From assembly GCA_021292165.1 (NCBI GenBank), contig CM037888.1, forward strand, positions 34,243,091 to 34,307,090: DNA of 64,000 nt. Reading direction: 5' to 3'. Position numbers and translations under genes: made by a program. Below the pieces are notes generated by a model. That model saw only the letters and a program-made list of their open reading frames with translations. It was not told the DNA's origin and did no database searches. Every line of letters begins with the position of its first letter. Positions within the stretch are counted from its first letter, which is position 1. The stretch comes from Shinisaurus crocodilurus (Eukaryota; Chordata; Lepidosauria; Squamata; Shinisauridae). Positions 54,516 through 64,000 of this stretch are shown piece by piece.

Positions 54516-55331
54516 TTACTCAGAGTGTTTGTCCAGGTATTTGGCCATTCTTCTTGCTTCAGCCTCCAGAAACCGTCCAGCCAAATACTCCATTGTGAGG
54601 TCATTTTCTGGCATGGGCTCCAGGCTTGCAAGCAAAACGTCCCAGGATTCATCCAGAGAAGAAAGCACAATCTGGACCTGGTGGATTTCTGTATAGGTCT
54701 GACCTCTCTCAGCAAGTTGCAACAAAAGCACTTTAATAGCCTGCAAATGATCAGACACCTTTTCTCCTGCCACCAGCTTCTTGTTGTATAACTGTCTGGC
54801 CAAGGCTATTTTGCTACCTGCAGTAGTCCGCACATGTACACGTCTTAAAGTGTCCCAACAGTCTTTTGCATTCTCCAGCATGCTGACATGAAGCAGTTGA
54901 CTGTCTTCTAGGGCCAAAACTAACAGAGCATGTGCTTTATCCAAAAGCCTTTGCTCTGCTGCTGGTGGATTGACAATAGCAGTCTGCCACATTTCCTCTT
55001 TCTTCAGCAGCATTTTCATCTTGAACTGCCAAGATAAATAATTACGGCCATTCAGCCGCTCCATAAACATACCAGCCTGTTGAGGCGCCGCCATCGTCAC
55101 GAAATCCGACACCTGCCCGGGTTGAGGCAGAGAAGGCTGCGTAGGTGTCTGTGCCGGGGGCTTACTTTCTTCTGAACTCTCCTCTTCAGATTCGCCCCCA
55201 ACTGCACCGAGGTCCTCTGGCCGTGACTCCTCCAGCTCTACACGCTCCATAACCAGCTGCCATAAATCATCACGCTCCAACTTGTGAGCCAGCTTTCCAG
55301 GAACAATGGAGGGCAGTCGCCAGGACACCAC
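54516..55331 (-). pseudogene. Copia Gag
   Basis: An open frame of about 271 codons. The Gag core starts around residue 80 with 'MERLNGRNYLSWQFKMKMLL' (the Copia/UBN2-type capsid start) and includes 'LDKAHALLVLALEDS', 'DHLQAIKVLLLQLAERGQ' and 'LDESWDVLLASLEPMPEN'. The N-terminal 80 residues are acidic, Pro/Ser-rich and may be leader-derived. It would form the particle shell in a live element. Confidence 0.9.
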
Positions 55332-55453
55332 TCAGCATAGATGCTTGGCTCCTCTCTCTGTACCCCAACTGGCTCCACAAGGCTCCAGCAACACAGCAAC
55401 GTTGGCAGCCCTCTGCACACGCTCAGGAACAGCTCCAGAAGTCCCAAAACGCC

Positions 55454-55467
55454 CTGGGTCCATAACC
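55454..55467 (-). other. Copia primer-binding site, initiator Met-tRNA anticodon type
   Basis: On the minus strand GGTTATGGACCCAG directly follows the 5' LTR. It is complementary, with one mismatch, to the anticodon stem-loop of vertebrate initiator Met-tRNA (CTGGGCCCATAACC), not to its 3' end. This is the half-tRNA priming mode known for Drosophila copia. Confidence 0.8.
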
Positions 55468-55824
55468 TGTCAAGATGTGCTGCCCCAGCGTGTGTTCACA
55501 GACGACAAGAAGACTCAGGATGTTCATCAGCAAAATCCTTTACTGAGGCTTTTAAGCATAATAGAACTATTTACAAAGCAGTTGCAAAGAGCCCCATGCA
55601 ACTGGCACAGTCTTCCATAAAGCGACAAGACAGAGAGCTGAAAGCTGAACACTGACCGCTGACCAGCAGAAGAATCACGCAGCTCACAGATAAGCGGCTC
55701 ATTGCCTAGGAATTTGGCCTTGAGCAAATGACATTAGCCTTGTACACTCACAGGTGCACACAGCCAGGCTAACTTCTCGATTCTTTCTGCCCGAAGGACA
55801 ACGTAACACTTTCAGTACCTGACA
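55468..55824 (-). repeat. Copia 5' LTR
   Basis: 357 bp, TGTCAAGATG...GTACCTGACA on the plus strand, followed by the GTTTC duplication. Confidence 0.93.
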
Positions 55825-55896
55825 GTTTCTGCCCTAGGCAGAGTCTTTGCTGTTTGAGGTGGGAGGGGGTTTGTCTGGGCTAGCTTTCTCTCCACA

Positions 55897-57477
55897 TCAT
55901 CCTACACAGCTGTGCCCCTGGAGGGTCCTCCTGACCAGTTCCTAATTCCTCTCCAGGGGAGGAAGTGGCCCATTCCCACTGCAGCGGAGATTCCTCTGGC
56001 TTAGCATTTTTGGCCTCTTCTGCCAGCAGGGTGTGTGCCCACACACTGGGCAGGCCTCCCTGATCTGGTGGGGCAGGAGCCCTTCTCTCTGCCTTCATCG
56101 CTGAGTTGGGGTTCCGACGTCTTCCTTTTGGATGCTGTCAGTTGCCAAGGTGTGTAGGATGCCCCACTGGGATACTCTAGCTGGGAGATGGTACAGAAAG
56201 CTCCCTTGATTTCTCCCAGCTTTCTTCCTTCTCTTTTGGTCCTCATGGGGAAAGCGGCTGCTTGCATGTGCCACCCTTACCAGTTTGCTGGCACGTTTGC
56301 TTCTTATGTTTCTGGTTTTCCGCACAAGCATGTGGCAGCAGGAGGGGATGCTTCATGGGTGGATGTACCGCTAAGCCTCCTAAGGATGTTAAGTCGTAGC
56401 CAGCGCTGTCCCCCCGCTTCCTTTGCTCTAGAAGCCCTGAGCCAAACGATTGCTTTGATGCAGGCGTTCCCAAGCTTTTTGGGTCAGTGGGCGCATTTTG
56501 AATTTTGAGAGGTTGTTGTGGCTGCCATGGGTGGGCTTGCCCATTCATGAAATGACTGCCATAATGGGCGCAAAAGGCTCATTCCCCAGAAGCAAGAACC
56601 CAAGTCCAAGGCAGAGGCGGGCTCTGAGCTCCAAGACACAGAACCACTCTTTGAACCCAAATAAAGATGGTGCTGGAGGGCAGCCCTTTGCTTTGCCCCC
56701 CAGTTAAAAAAAAGTCTTAAGAGAATAAGAATTGGGGGGGGGGGACTGGCATGCGCCAAGAGAGGTTTCCGTGGGCACATTGGCAATCATGGGTACCGCA
56801 TTAGAGACCCCAGTCTTAATGCTTTTCTAAGAACTTGGAGTCTTTTCAGATACTCTTATTTTGGGGTGTGGAGGAAGGTATAGCATAGCATTTGAGAAAC
56901 CACCAAAGAACTGTACTATGAAAGATGAACTCAATTATCTAATCAGGCAAATGGCTTTGACACAACTGAGAAAATGCCCTTGAGCCTTTTTGTAAAGGTC
57001 AGGAATGTGGAGTCACTAATCAGTGCACACTGCGTCAGTCATGCGCCGTGGATGGCGGCGCTCCATCTTTCTCTGTGTTGGGAGATTTCAGAATTGTCCC
57101 CTGGAGAATGATCATTTTAAAAGGCCCCTTTTATATCTGTGAAGAGCCAGGGCTGGGGAAAATGATTTTTAAAAGTCTTAGATTTTCTGTCTGGGAAGAT
57201 TTATATAGTGAGGGTAAAAGGGATTTTTTTTTATGCCTGTAGAAATATAACAAAGGATAAATTGTGTTTTGGAGGAGAAGAAAAGAAGATTCTCACCACA
57301 GTGCAAATTTTCTACAATTGAAAACTAAACGAAACTGCAAATTAGAATTTTATATGTGCTCTACTTCTGATTTGCAGCTTGTCATGCAAATGGTATCACT
57401 TATGATTGGTTCTATTTTGTACACACAGTTACCGGTAAATCCAGGTTGGAGTAGGACAGTTACAGGCAGGAGGGAGG
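55897..57477. other. Intron; possible hAT-like repeat at 56463-56790
   Basis: At 56463 'caggcgttcccaagcttttt' followed by 'gggtcagtgggcgcattttg' looks like the left part of a known hAT-type repeat. The right end and duplication were not resolved. No exon recognised. Confidence 0.45.
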
Positions 57478-57604
57478 GGCTTCGCTCCTGGCTGCAGCCC
57501 CTGTAGATTTTGCTGTGTGCCATCTCCCTCAAGCACTGGGTAGAGCCTGGATGGGGACTGGGTAGAAGGCAGTAGAATTTGCACCAATGTTCAACAGCAA
57601 ATAA
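57478..57604. repeat. Dispersed repeat X, copy 2
   Basis: Close match to 45936-46062 in the same orientation. Confidence 0.7.
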
Positions 57605-57734
57605 TCCCTCGTTGGGCGGAGTAGGGCAGGAGGATGCAGTGATAATTGCAATCAAGTTTCCACTTTGGGTGGCGTTTGTTAGCAGCTGTCAGCCCTTTCA
57701 ATATCCCTTTATTTTCTGCCTGTGATCAAGAGAA

Positions 57735-57915
57735 CATTTTTGTATTTTGTTTTTTTTCTCAGTAAAGAGGCCCCAGAAACAAACTTTGAATGCAAATGGA
57801 ACTTCACACTATTTCTAAACTCTTGTTGATCATGGTTTTTCTTCCACTCCCTCCCATCTTTTTTCTCTTTCTCCAAGGGAGGCTGGTGACTTTCCTTTCC
57901 TTATCCCTTGGAGTC
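57735..57915. repeat. Dispersed repeat Y, copy 1
   Basis: Shares with 60660-60900 the phrases 'tttgaatgcaaa', 'aacttcac', 'atttctaaactctt' and 'ttccttccactc'-like wording. At 60 kb Y sits upstream (minus sense) of a Gypsy gag remnant, so X and Y are probably LTR or leader sequence of that element. Confidence 0.6.
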
Positions 57916-58750
57916 TTTATTCGGAGCTTTGTAAGAGCCCCACTGACACAGGAGTCACCAGCCCCCCCAGAGGTGCCATTCGCCTTCCTTGCTATGACGA
58001 TGGGATGGGAGAGACCTGCTCCGAAGCATCAACAGGTTCTTTGTTGCCAGCTTTGCGAGGGTTGCCAGTTTCCTCAGTGCAAAGGGGTACATTCTGTACT
58101 TCGTGCTGGCTTAGCATTTGCTTTCATCTGAATCCTTTGTTTAAATTTCCTGATTAATGAGCGATTAAATGAGTGATTAATGGGCAATGGAAGGGATGTT
58201 AAAAAATGGGTTAAAAATTTGGGGTGTGAGATATTGATGTAAGGGGAGAATATGTGGTGGCCTGTCACTGGGTAAATTAATTTGGTATCTTTGGGAAGGA
58301 TTTTATTAGAAAGATGATCTCTGAAGAACTTGGAATTGTTAACAAAAAATAAGGATTTGTTATAATAGTAGTAACTTAGTAATTGAAAGGTAAAGTTATG
58401 GATGTAATAAAAAGGGGTCAAAAACTTGGGGTGTGTGGTATTGATGTAAGGGGAATAGGGGAGGCTTGTCCTTTGATAAATGCAGTGGAGGGGAAGAAAT
58501 AGGGAACGGTATTAAATAGAAGTGGAAACGTTTTAGACTGGTAGAAGAACTAGAAGAATTAACATATATGTTTATTGTTAATAAAAAAATTTGAACTCGT
58601 GAGGTGGATGAATAAGAAGAAAAATGTTTGACAATAGAAAACAGAAATTTATTTGTAAACTACAGAGTAGTTGTAGTATATAATGTTACTTATACTTTGT
58701 TGTATTATTATTGTGGAGCTTTTGGGGGTTCCTGCATGCAGGCATGCAGG

Positions 58751-58785
<35 letters not shown>

Positions 58786-59482
58786 CTCCTCATGTGCGAA
58801 CCAGGTGGGGGCTGGGAGGAGGCGAGGGCCTCGGATGACATGGGTGGCGCCTAGACGACTAGGGCGTTCATATGTAGATGGTTCGAGCCATGACTCACGA
58901 GTTCCCTCCCCCCTGCCTGGCCAGGTGAAGTTCAAATTGATTGGCTGAAGCAAGAAGGCTACAGAAAAGGGGAGGGGGAAGAGCTATTTCCCCACGTGTA
59001 GCCTTTGTTCTTGGTCTTAGTCTTTTTGGTAGCGTGCCCGGCATGGCAGCGCGCCAGCGAGGGGCCCAAGCCTTTAGGGCCCCCCCCCTCAGGAATCGAC
59101 CCCAGGCAGCCCTGGTAAAAATTGGCTGGTTTGAGGGCTCTAGAAAGGCAGGTCTTGTGGAGGGCTATTTATCTCGGACTTGCGGGTAGATAAAATAGTT
59201 CCCCCCGGGCGGCAAGGCTGTGCTTGATCTAACCCTTGAAGAGAACACCCTCAGGTAACAGGTGTGTGTCTGAGAGATATTAAGGAATCAGGTTTTATTG
59301 TTTTGCAGCTTTACTGTGTACCAAAGTGTCTCTCTATTTTGTGTACTCTTATTTCCCTAATCTTGTTGTAAGATGCTACCAGAATAAACCTTGTCTTGGT
59401 TTCACCCCAAATGGGTTTTGTAGTGCTCTGTGAGTTCAGTATCTAAATCCAGGTTACAGAAATTGAAGGCGAGTCCCTAAAC
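57916..59482. other. Intron; duplication at 58200-58470, palindrome and CA repeat at 58728-58783
   Basis: 'ttggggtgtg...tattgatgtaagggg' occurs at 58219 and again at 58427 (spacing 208 bp), a diverged tandem duplication. At 58728-58753 GTTCCTGCATGC and its complement form a 26-bp palindrome (2-nt centre) leading into a (CA)n run. An AATAAA at 59383 followed by a GT-rich stretch resembles an LTR R-U5 region, but no LTR ends were found. Confidence 0.55.
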
Positions 59483-59844
59483 CAGTGATGGCGAACCTTT
59501 TTGAGCCCGAGTGCCCAAACTGCAACACAAAACCAACTTATTTATTTCAAAGTGCCAACACTGCAATTAAACCTGAATACCGAGGTTTTAGTTTTAGGAA
59601 AAACAACTCATACAGTTGTCCGAACTAATCATTCTTCAAAATCTTTTAAATGTGATAACAATGTAGAAAAGAATTCTGTAACAGGAATTCTAGAATAAAA
59701 TCATTCTGTTCCACACTGTGAGAAAGAACAAAATCATTAGTGTTTTGCAGAAGGGGACAGTCTTGTCACGATCTGGTGACCAATGGCTCGAGTGCCCACA
59801 GAGAGGTCCCTGCGTGCCCCCGTGCCATAGGTTCGCCATCACTG
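59483..59844. mobile_element. Non-autonomous hAT, TSD CCCTAAAC
   Basis: Begins CAGTGATGGCGAACCTTTTT and ends GGTTCGCCATCACTG, with an exact 8-bp duplication CCCTAAAC (59475-59482 and 59845-59852). 362 bp, internal deletion derivative. This terminus belongs to a hAT family found across distant vertebrates, to my recollection. Confidence 0.95.
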
Positions 59845-59936
59845 CCCTAAACAGAGATCCAAGTAGGATTGCAGACAGCTGAGGCTGGCAGTCTGGTATC
59901 TTGAGATCTCAGAAGGTCTTGGTTCCTTTGCAGGCA

Positions 59937-60105
59937 GGAAAGGGTGGGGGTCTGGCGGGCCAGCCAGCCCCCCCTTCCTTCATTGGGAAAGGGTGGGGGT
60001 CTGGCGGGCCAGCCAGCCCCCCCTTCCAGGCCACATGGTGGCAAGCGCTGGGATTCCTTTGAGTAGGAAAGGGTGGAGGTCTGGCGGGCCAGCCAGCCCC
60101 CCCTC
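59937..60105. repeat. Three-copy direct repeat
   Basis: 'aaagggtgggggtctggcgg' plus 'gccagccagcccccc' occurs three times (cores starting near 59938, 59987 and 60067), spaced 49 and 80 bp. Confidence 0.85.
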
Positions 60106-60117
60106 TTCCTCCACAAT

Positions 60118-60161
60118 TATTATAATATTATTATTATAATATTATTATTATTATTATTATT
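60118..60161. repeat. ATT microsatellite
   Basis: (TTA)n with a few interruptions, next to the gag remnant. Confidence 0.9.
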
Positions 60162-60523
60162 ATGCCGGTCGATGGGCTCCGAAGTAACTGAGAACGAGAA
60201 TAGAATGTAAAGTGTTCCGACACAACATTCGACCATGGTCATCCAGGGCTCTTATGGCAGCATCATATGGAGTGGTTTCTGGTGGCAAATCAGAGACTGG
60301 AGGTAGATATCGGACCGTCCTTTGGCCTTCAGGGCCTGGACAATGCAAAGGAGAGCTTTCTTCTCTCTGATGTAAGGGCAGTACTATCGATAGCCAGGAC
60401 ATAATGATTGACGTGTGACTTCCATGGCTCCCATGAGAGCAGTGGATCCTCAGGAGTAGGCAGGAAGAGACTGGCAGAGGTGGAATCTGTGATATGGTGA
60501 AAATGTTCTAGAGAGGCACGCAC
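60162..60523 (-). pseudogene. Ty3/Gypsy Gag fragment (second element)
   Basis: Two overlapping minus-strand frames (60329-60523 and 60160-60402) jointly resemble a Gypsy Gag: 'PEDPLLSWEPWKSHVNHYVL' in one frame, then 'GPEGQRTVRYLPPVSDLPPE' and 'TTPYDAAIRALDDH' in the other. A frameshift lies near 60340-60400. It is distinct in sequence from the Gag at 4.6-5.6 kb. No downstream pol is present. Confidence 0.75.
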
Positions 60524-60659
60524 TCAAAACACTTGAAGAAATGGGAACAGGAGAGCAGCACAGAGGGAGGCCCTGTGCCTTTAACTGGGCAGTGGTGAAG
60601 GCCTGCCGCCGCTCCAGGCAGAAATGGAAGCAAAAATGGCTTGCAAGCCTGCAGGGTCC

Positions 60660-60900
60660 AGTGTCTCGTTGCCAAATCGCTTTGTATTTTCTTCTCACTG
60701 GAGGACCCAAAAACAAGGTTTGAATGCAAACAGAACTTCACCTTATTTCTAAACTCTTACTGGCCATGTTTTTCCTTCCACTCACTTTCCTCTTTTCGTC
60801 TCCCTACCTTCCTCTGGCTGCCCACTGCTTGTCTCTGCCTCTACTCTCCTGGGGTCTCTAGGGATAACCTTTTCACAACTCAAAACAAGGAAGTGCCTAT
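60660..60900. repeat. Dispersed repeat Y, copy 2
   Basis: Matches 57735-57915 and lies immediately upstream, in minus sense, of the Gypsy Gag fragment, consistent with LTR or leader sequence. Confidence 0.6.
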
Positions 60901-62979
60901 ACCTACCTATTAGGACATAACAGACTTTAAGGCGGGGAGCTCGTTGAAAGGCCTCTTCAGTTCAGTAGCCCAGCTTGAATCCACTGGACCTGAGTAAGAC
61001 TGAGATTCTAGGGCAGTGCTGAGGATTTGAAACTTTTTGCAACTAATTGGAATTGTGAAGTATGACTAGGGTGTTGCTTCTTTTCTTATCGCTGCCTGAA
61101 GGGTTGTGACTTCAGGGCTGTAACCAGCCTTCCTTCCTCACTAGGTGGGGCTGCCACTTTCCCAGGTGGGGCTGGAAAGAAATGGTTGGGGAATTAGGGG
61201 TTTCCTGCTAGCCAAGACAAAGGTCCCAATACACGTCCCAATACAACCATGACCCCATCTCTCTCTCTTTGTGTGTATGAATTAGAGATGTACAAGTAAA
61301 ATAAAATCAGTGATTTGGAAACAACTGTCTACTTATAATGAATACTCCCCTTAAATAAACAAGGTTTTCCTTAAGTCACCTTCCTTAAACTTGCTGCCTG
61401 CCATGCCACAGAAGCTAAAAGGAAGAATTTCCAGGTTCTTGTGGGCATGGGAAGGGTGTGGTGATCTTGCAAATGACTCTGAGGGTGGTGGTGGTAATCT
61501 TGGGTGGGCAGCTCTGTGCAGAATTTAGAGCACTACCACAGTGAGAAGGCACTAACCACCACTGCTCTTTAAAAAAAAAATATCCGAAATGTTCTAAAAG
61601 AAGTGCTCCTCCTTTAAACAAAAGCCGTAATTCATGTCTCAAATGCAAAAACCTGTTTTGCTGTTGTATTTAAATCTTAGGTGGTATAAATTGGTGTTTC
61701 ATGTGGAGCGGCGCACACTGTGGTCCCTCCCCGGCTACAGCCCAGAGTTCTCCCTGTGATTGGTTTATAAGTGCAAAAAGGATGTTTGCAATGAAACAAT
61801 CCTGAAGGTGCTCCCTTGGAACAAGGTGTTGTGGTTGGAAACTGCAGTTCTAGCCAGTGATGCGACTGCTGCCCTCTGAGTGCAAAGAATGCATGCGGGC
61901 GCCGTAGAGAGACTTCTGAGAAAATGCCACTTTGCTCAGCTAGTGCTGCCTGGTCCTGCTGGCTGACTGCACCGCTAGGGCTAGGTCCTAGGAGAAGGCC
62001 GCCTGTTCACATACAAAGGCCTCCAGGCATGCAGGAGGAGCCTTGCCATCTCTCTCCCTGTGAGCAGATGTCAGAGGCTTCAGTGGAAGCGAGAAGTGGC
62101 AGGTGGTTAAAAGAATCGATGGTGCTTTTGCACGGCTTTGGTTTTGAAATTATGTTTGCTCTGTAGCAGCTTTCCCTTTTACCAGGAGAAATAAAGACCT
62201 TGTCGAAAGGCAGATGCCAGCTCAGGAATTCTCAGGTGTTATCCTGAGCCAGGAGGCTTTCTGAGCCAAACCTGGGGACAGTCCAGTTCGAACCTGATGT
62301 TGCTTTTGGATCGTGGCAAGGGGAACGGGTCATTGCCTGGGGAGGTGCGTGTAGCCTCCAGTTTTCCTTACGTTTGCTGGAGGTATGAGATGCAGTGCCA
62401 TCTCCCTCCTCCAATCATTGCAGACGTCTGGAGCTTGATTGGCAGGGTCCAAACTAGTCCTCTTTGGCTTCATCCTTCGGGCTCCCTCGAGTACCCTGCA
62501 GGCGTGCTGGGCCCAAGTGGGGCCTGCCTATCTACAGCCTGACGAAATACAAACCCAGCTGACTGCCTTGGTTTTGCCTTGCACCCAACGCTTTGCTTTG
62601 TCCCAGCCAGGTTTTGTGTGAAGGGGTTTGTGGGAGCACCTTAACTGTTCCCATCAATGCTAGCAGACTCTCCCTTAGCGCAGCCCTCCAACATCTCCTG
62701 TTGCTGATGGAACAAGACTACCTCGGTTGCTGAGATCCTGCCGCAGGGCTCCCCAGTCCAGCCCCGTATCCCTTTCTAGCTCCAGCCCTGCTTCTGCCTC
62801 CTATTTCCAGGGATTAATTCCTGGCTTGAGCTTCGTGCCCCAGGGGATTCATTGTCTTACCTTCCCCAATTGGCTTCAGGAGCCAGCCAGTCGTTTTTTG
62901 AGGGGCAGGGGAAATGTGGCATGACACGTGTCTCCCAAACTGGTGGGGAAGAGAGGTGTCCGCCATTTGTTGTCTTGTG
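60901..62979. other. Intron, no feature seen
   Basis: Unique-looking sequence; no FERM exon or other coding exon recognised. Confidence 0.5.
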
Positions 62980-63755
62980 GCGGGAAGGGGGCAGGAGAAG
63001 CTTCTCCCTTTTTCTTCTTCTTTGAAAATCTTGCTCCCGCACATTCACACCTGCATACGTTTGCATAGCTGAGTAACCAAAACAAACAAAAAAACCGGTT
63101 CTCTTAAAGGGCCCCTGCAAAAAAAAACAAGGAGGGGTGAATTGTCCAAAAGGCATGTCTACTCAGAAGTAAATCACATTCTCGTCTTCACTGGCTTTGC
63201 TCCCAGGCAAATCACATTGATTCCAATAGAGCTAGTGCCTGGGAACCTTGCCGGGCGAGGGAGAAGACTGCGTTGGGAAATTAGTCTGGGAGGAGGCGAA
63301 AGGGCTGATCCTGCTGGCTTCAGTGCATGGGAGGATGGTCTCTTCCCTTCTCTTTCTCCTCCTGCTTTGTGAGCCTGCACCTGGTGGGAAAAGCATAGCT
63401 GATTAACCGAAACAAACAATGCTTTCTCTTAAGCCCCCCCCCCCCGCAAAGAACAAGAAGGTGTAAATTGTCCAAACGGCATGTCTACTCAGAAGTCAAT
63501 CACATTCTCTCCGATGCCCTTACTCCCAAGTGTATCTCATTGATTCAGCAGGAGCCGTGTGCGCAGGAAACTCAGAACGGGAGGAACACCACTTTGGGAA
63601 ATGGCATTTGGGTGGCGGGGAAGGGCTTCACCCCGACCCTTGTGGGAGGGTGGCACCTGCAGCACCCGCCTTCTCCTTTTTTTGTGAGGGGCCAGAAGAG
63701 CTTTTTCCTTTCTATTTTTAAAGATTGCTCCTGCGCTCGATCGCACCTGTGCAGA
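62980..63755. repeat. Diverged tandem duplication, unit about 330 bp
   Basis: Shared blocks occur in the same order: 'gcatagctga(g/t)taacc(a/g)aaacaaac' at 63063 and 63396; 'ttgtccaa(a/c)(a/c)ggcatgtctac' at 63141 and 63468; and a T-rich block ending 'cacctg(t)gca' at about 63000-63055 and 63695-63753. Part of the unit ('tctactcagaagt') is related to repeat family 3. The offset is 327-333 bp. Confidence 0.75.
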
Positions 63756-63767
63756 GATGATGAAGCA

Positions 63768-63768
63768 A

Positions 63769-63816
<48 letters not shown>

Positions 63817-64000
63817 TTTTATTTCTTACCCGCCTCTCCGTCTAGATCGAGGCGGGGAACAGCAAAAATATAAAATACACAATACATACTATTAAAACAT
63901 CTTAAAACATATTAAAAACATCATTAAAACATCTTAAAATATCTTAAAAACATCTTAAAGGCAACCTAAAATTCCGCCGGATAGTCCTGCCGGAAGAGAT
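63768..64000 (-). mobile_element. L2-clade LINE 3' end (second subfamily), runs off the window
   Basis: (AAT)n tract at 63768-63815 then 'ttacccgcctctccgtctag' and 'aaaattccgccggatag', identical in order to 35899-36130. The coding part would lie beyond 64000. Confidence 0.88.

Larger units (their letters stand above)
49308..55824 (-). mobile_element. Ty1/Copia LTR retrotransposon, complete length but broken, TSD GTTTC
   Basis: Bounded by 342- and 357-bp LTRs with TGTCA...TGACA ends and an exact 5-bp duplication GTTTC (49303-49307 and 55825-55829). Minus-strand order is LTR, primer-binding site, Gag, CCHC, protease, integrase, reverse transcriptase, RNase H, polypurine tract, LTR. Integrase before RT defines Copia. 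The body is interrupted by two 5S-SINEs, a hAT element, two GC-rich inserts and a 77-bp duplication, plus frameshifts, so no functional polyprotein remains. The two LTRs differ at about nine substitutions by eye (about 2.6%) plus one roughly 15-bp indel, implying a fairly young insertion. Confidence 0.95.
48441..55896. mobile_element. Solo LTR (family A, copy 2), interrupted by a MITE and a Copia element
   Basis: The left part begins TGTAGAGGACC at 48441 and shares 'gggtcctatgcgtgagtt' and 'gggttaaccgg' with the solo LTR at 12883. The end 'ctttctctccaca' lies at 55896, beyond the Copia element. Subtracting Copia with one duplication (49308-55829) and the MITE with one duplication (48647-48800) leaves about 780 bp, close to the 798 bp of copy 1. 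The expected 5-bp duplication is only weak here (CCCTC against TCATC). Confidence 0.7.
19222..64000 (+). other. FRMD5: FRMD5 intron 1 (5' part)
   Basis: Starts GTGGGT. At least 44.8 kb contain no segment resembling the following FERM exons, so the intron continues beyond the window. FRMD5 intron 1 is very long in mammals too. The contents are mainly transposable elements, listed separately. Confidence 0.8.

Noticed and set aside
59240..59460. Solo LTR suggested by AATAAA and GT-rich sequence at 59383
   Set aside because: No TG...CA pair with a 5-bp duplication could be matched; left as a comment.

Overview
This window is nuclear DNA of an amniote vertebrate, most likely a squamate reptile. 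The basis is the repeat content: many CR1 LINE copies ending in ATTCTATG-type octamers, L2-type LINE 3' ends, CORE/MIR-like tRNA SINEs, 8-bp-TSD hAT MITEs, Ty1/Copia and Ty3/Gypsy remnants, a CpG-rich promoter with GT-AG splicing, and no prokaryotic gene organisation. The species cannot be named from the sequence.

Only one host gene is recognised. A CpG island at about 18.34-20.11 kb holds the promoter and first coding exon (19120-19221, + strand) of FRMD5, a FERM-domain protein. The exon encodes 34 residues starting [12 protein letters not shown] and ends at a CAG|GTGGGT donor. No later FRMD5 exon is visible, so 19222-64000 is read as the 5' part of a very long intron 1 and 1 to about 18.3 kb as the upstream intergenic region. 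An AUG-UGA start-stop uORF in a strong Kozak context lies 59 nt upstream of the FRMD5 start.

Upstream region (1-18.3 kb): broken Ty3/Gypsy gag-protease with its 5' LTR (about 4.1-6.2 kb), a Tc1/mariner-like MITE, L2 and CR1 fragments, a solo LTR inside a CORE-SINE (12.7-13.8 kb), a 2.6-kb antisense CR1 interrupted by a hAT element (14.6-17.2 kb), and a GC-rich insert with an 11-bp target duplication (17.3-17.7 kb).

Intron (19.2-64 kb): a higher-order minisatellite of 33-bp subunits (22.7-23.8 kb); several palindromic hAT MITEs with exact 8-bp target duplications; a solo LTR (33.1-33.7 kb); five copies of a compact SINE with a 5S-rRNA-like head and a CR1-like tail; a three-level nest (5S-SINE > CR1 > CR1) at 41.2-42.2 kb; a fold-back element (42.4-43.4 kb); and a 7.4-kb nest at 48.4-55.9 kb. 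In that nest a solo LTR was hit by a MITE and by a complete-length but broken Copia element, which itself carries two 5S-SINEs, a hAT element, two GC-rich inserts and a 77-bp tandem duplication. The rest of the intron holds Gypsy gag debris (60.2 kb), low-order duplications and microsatellites.

No operon-like or multi-gene system is visible. The features most worth following up are the 5S-head/CR1-tail SINE family, the GC-rich dyad-symmetric inserts carrying ETS/NRF1/CRE-like motifs, and the FRMD5 start-stop uORF. All identifications are by eye, without database searches.
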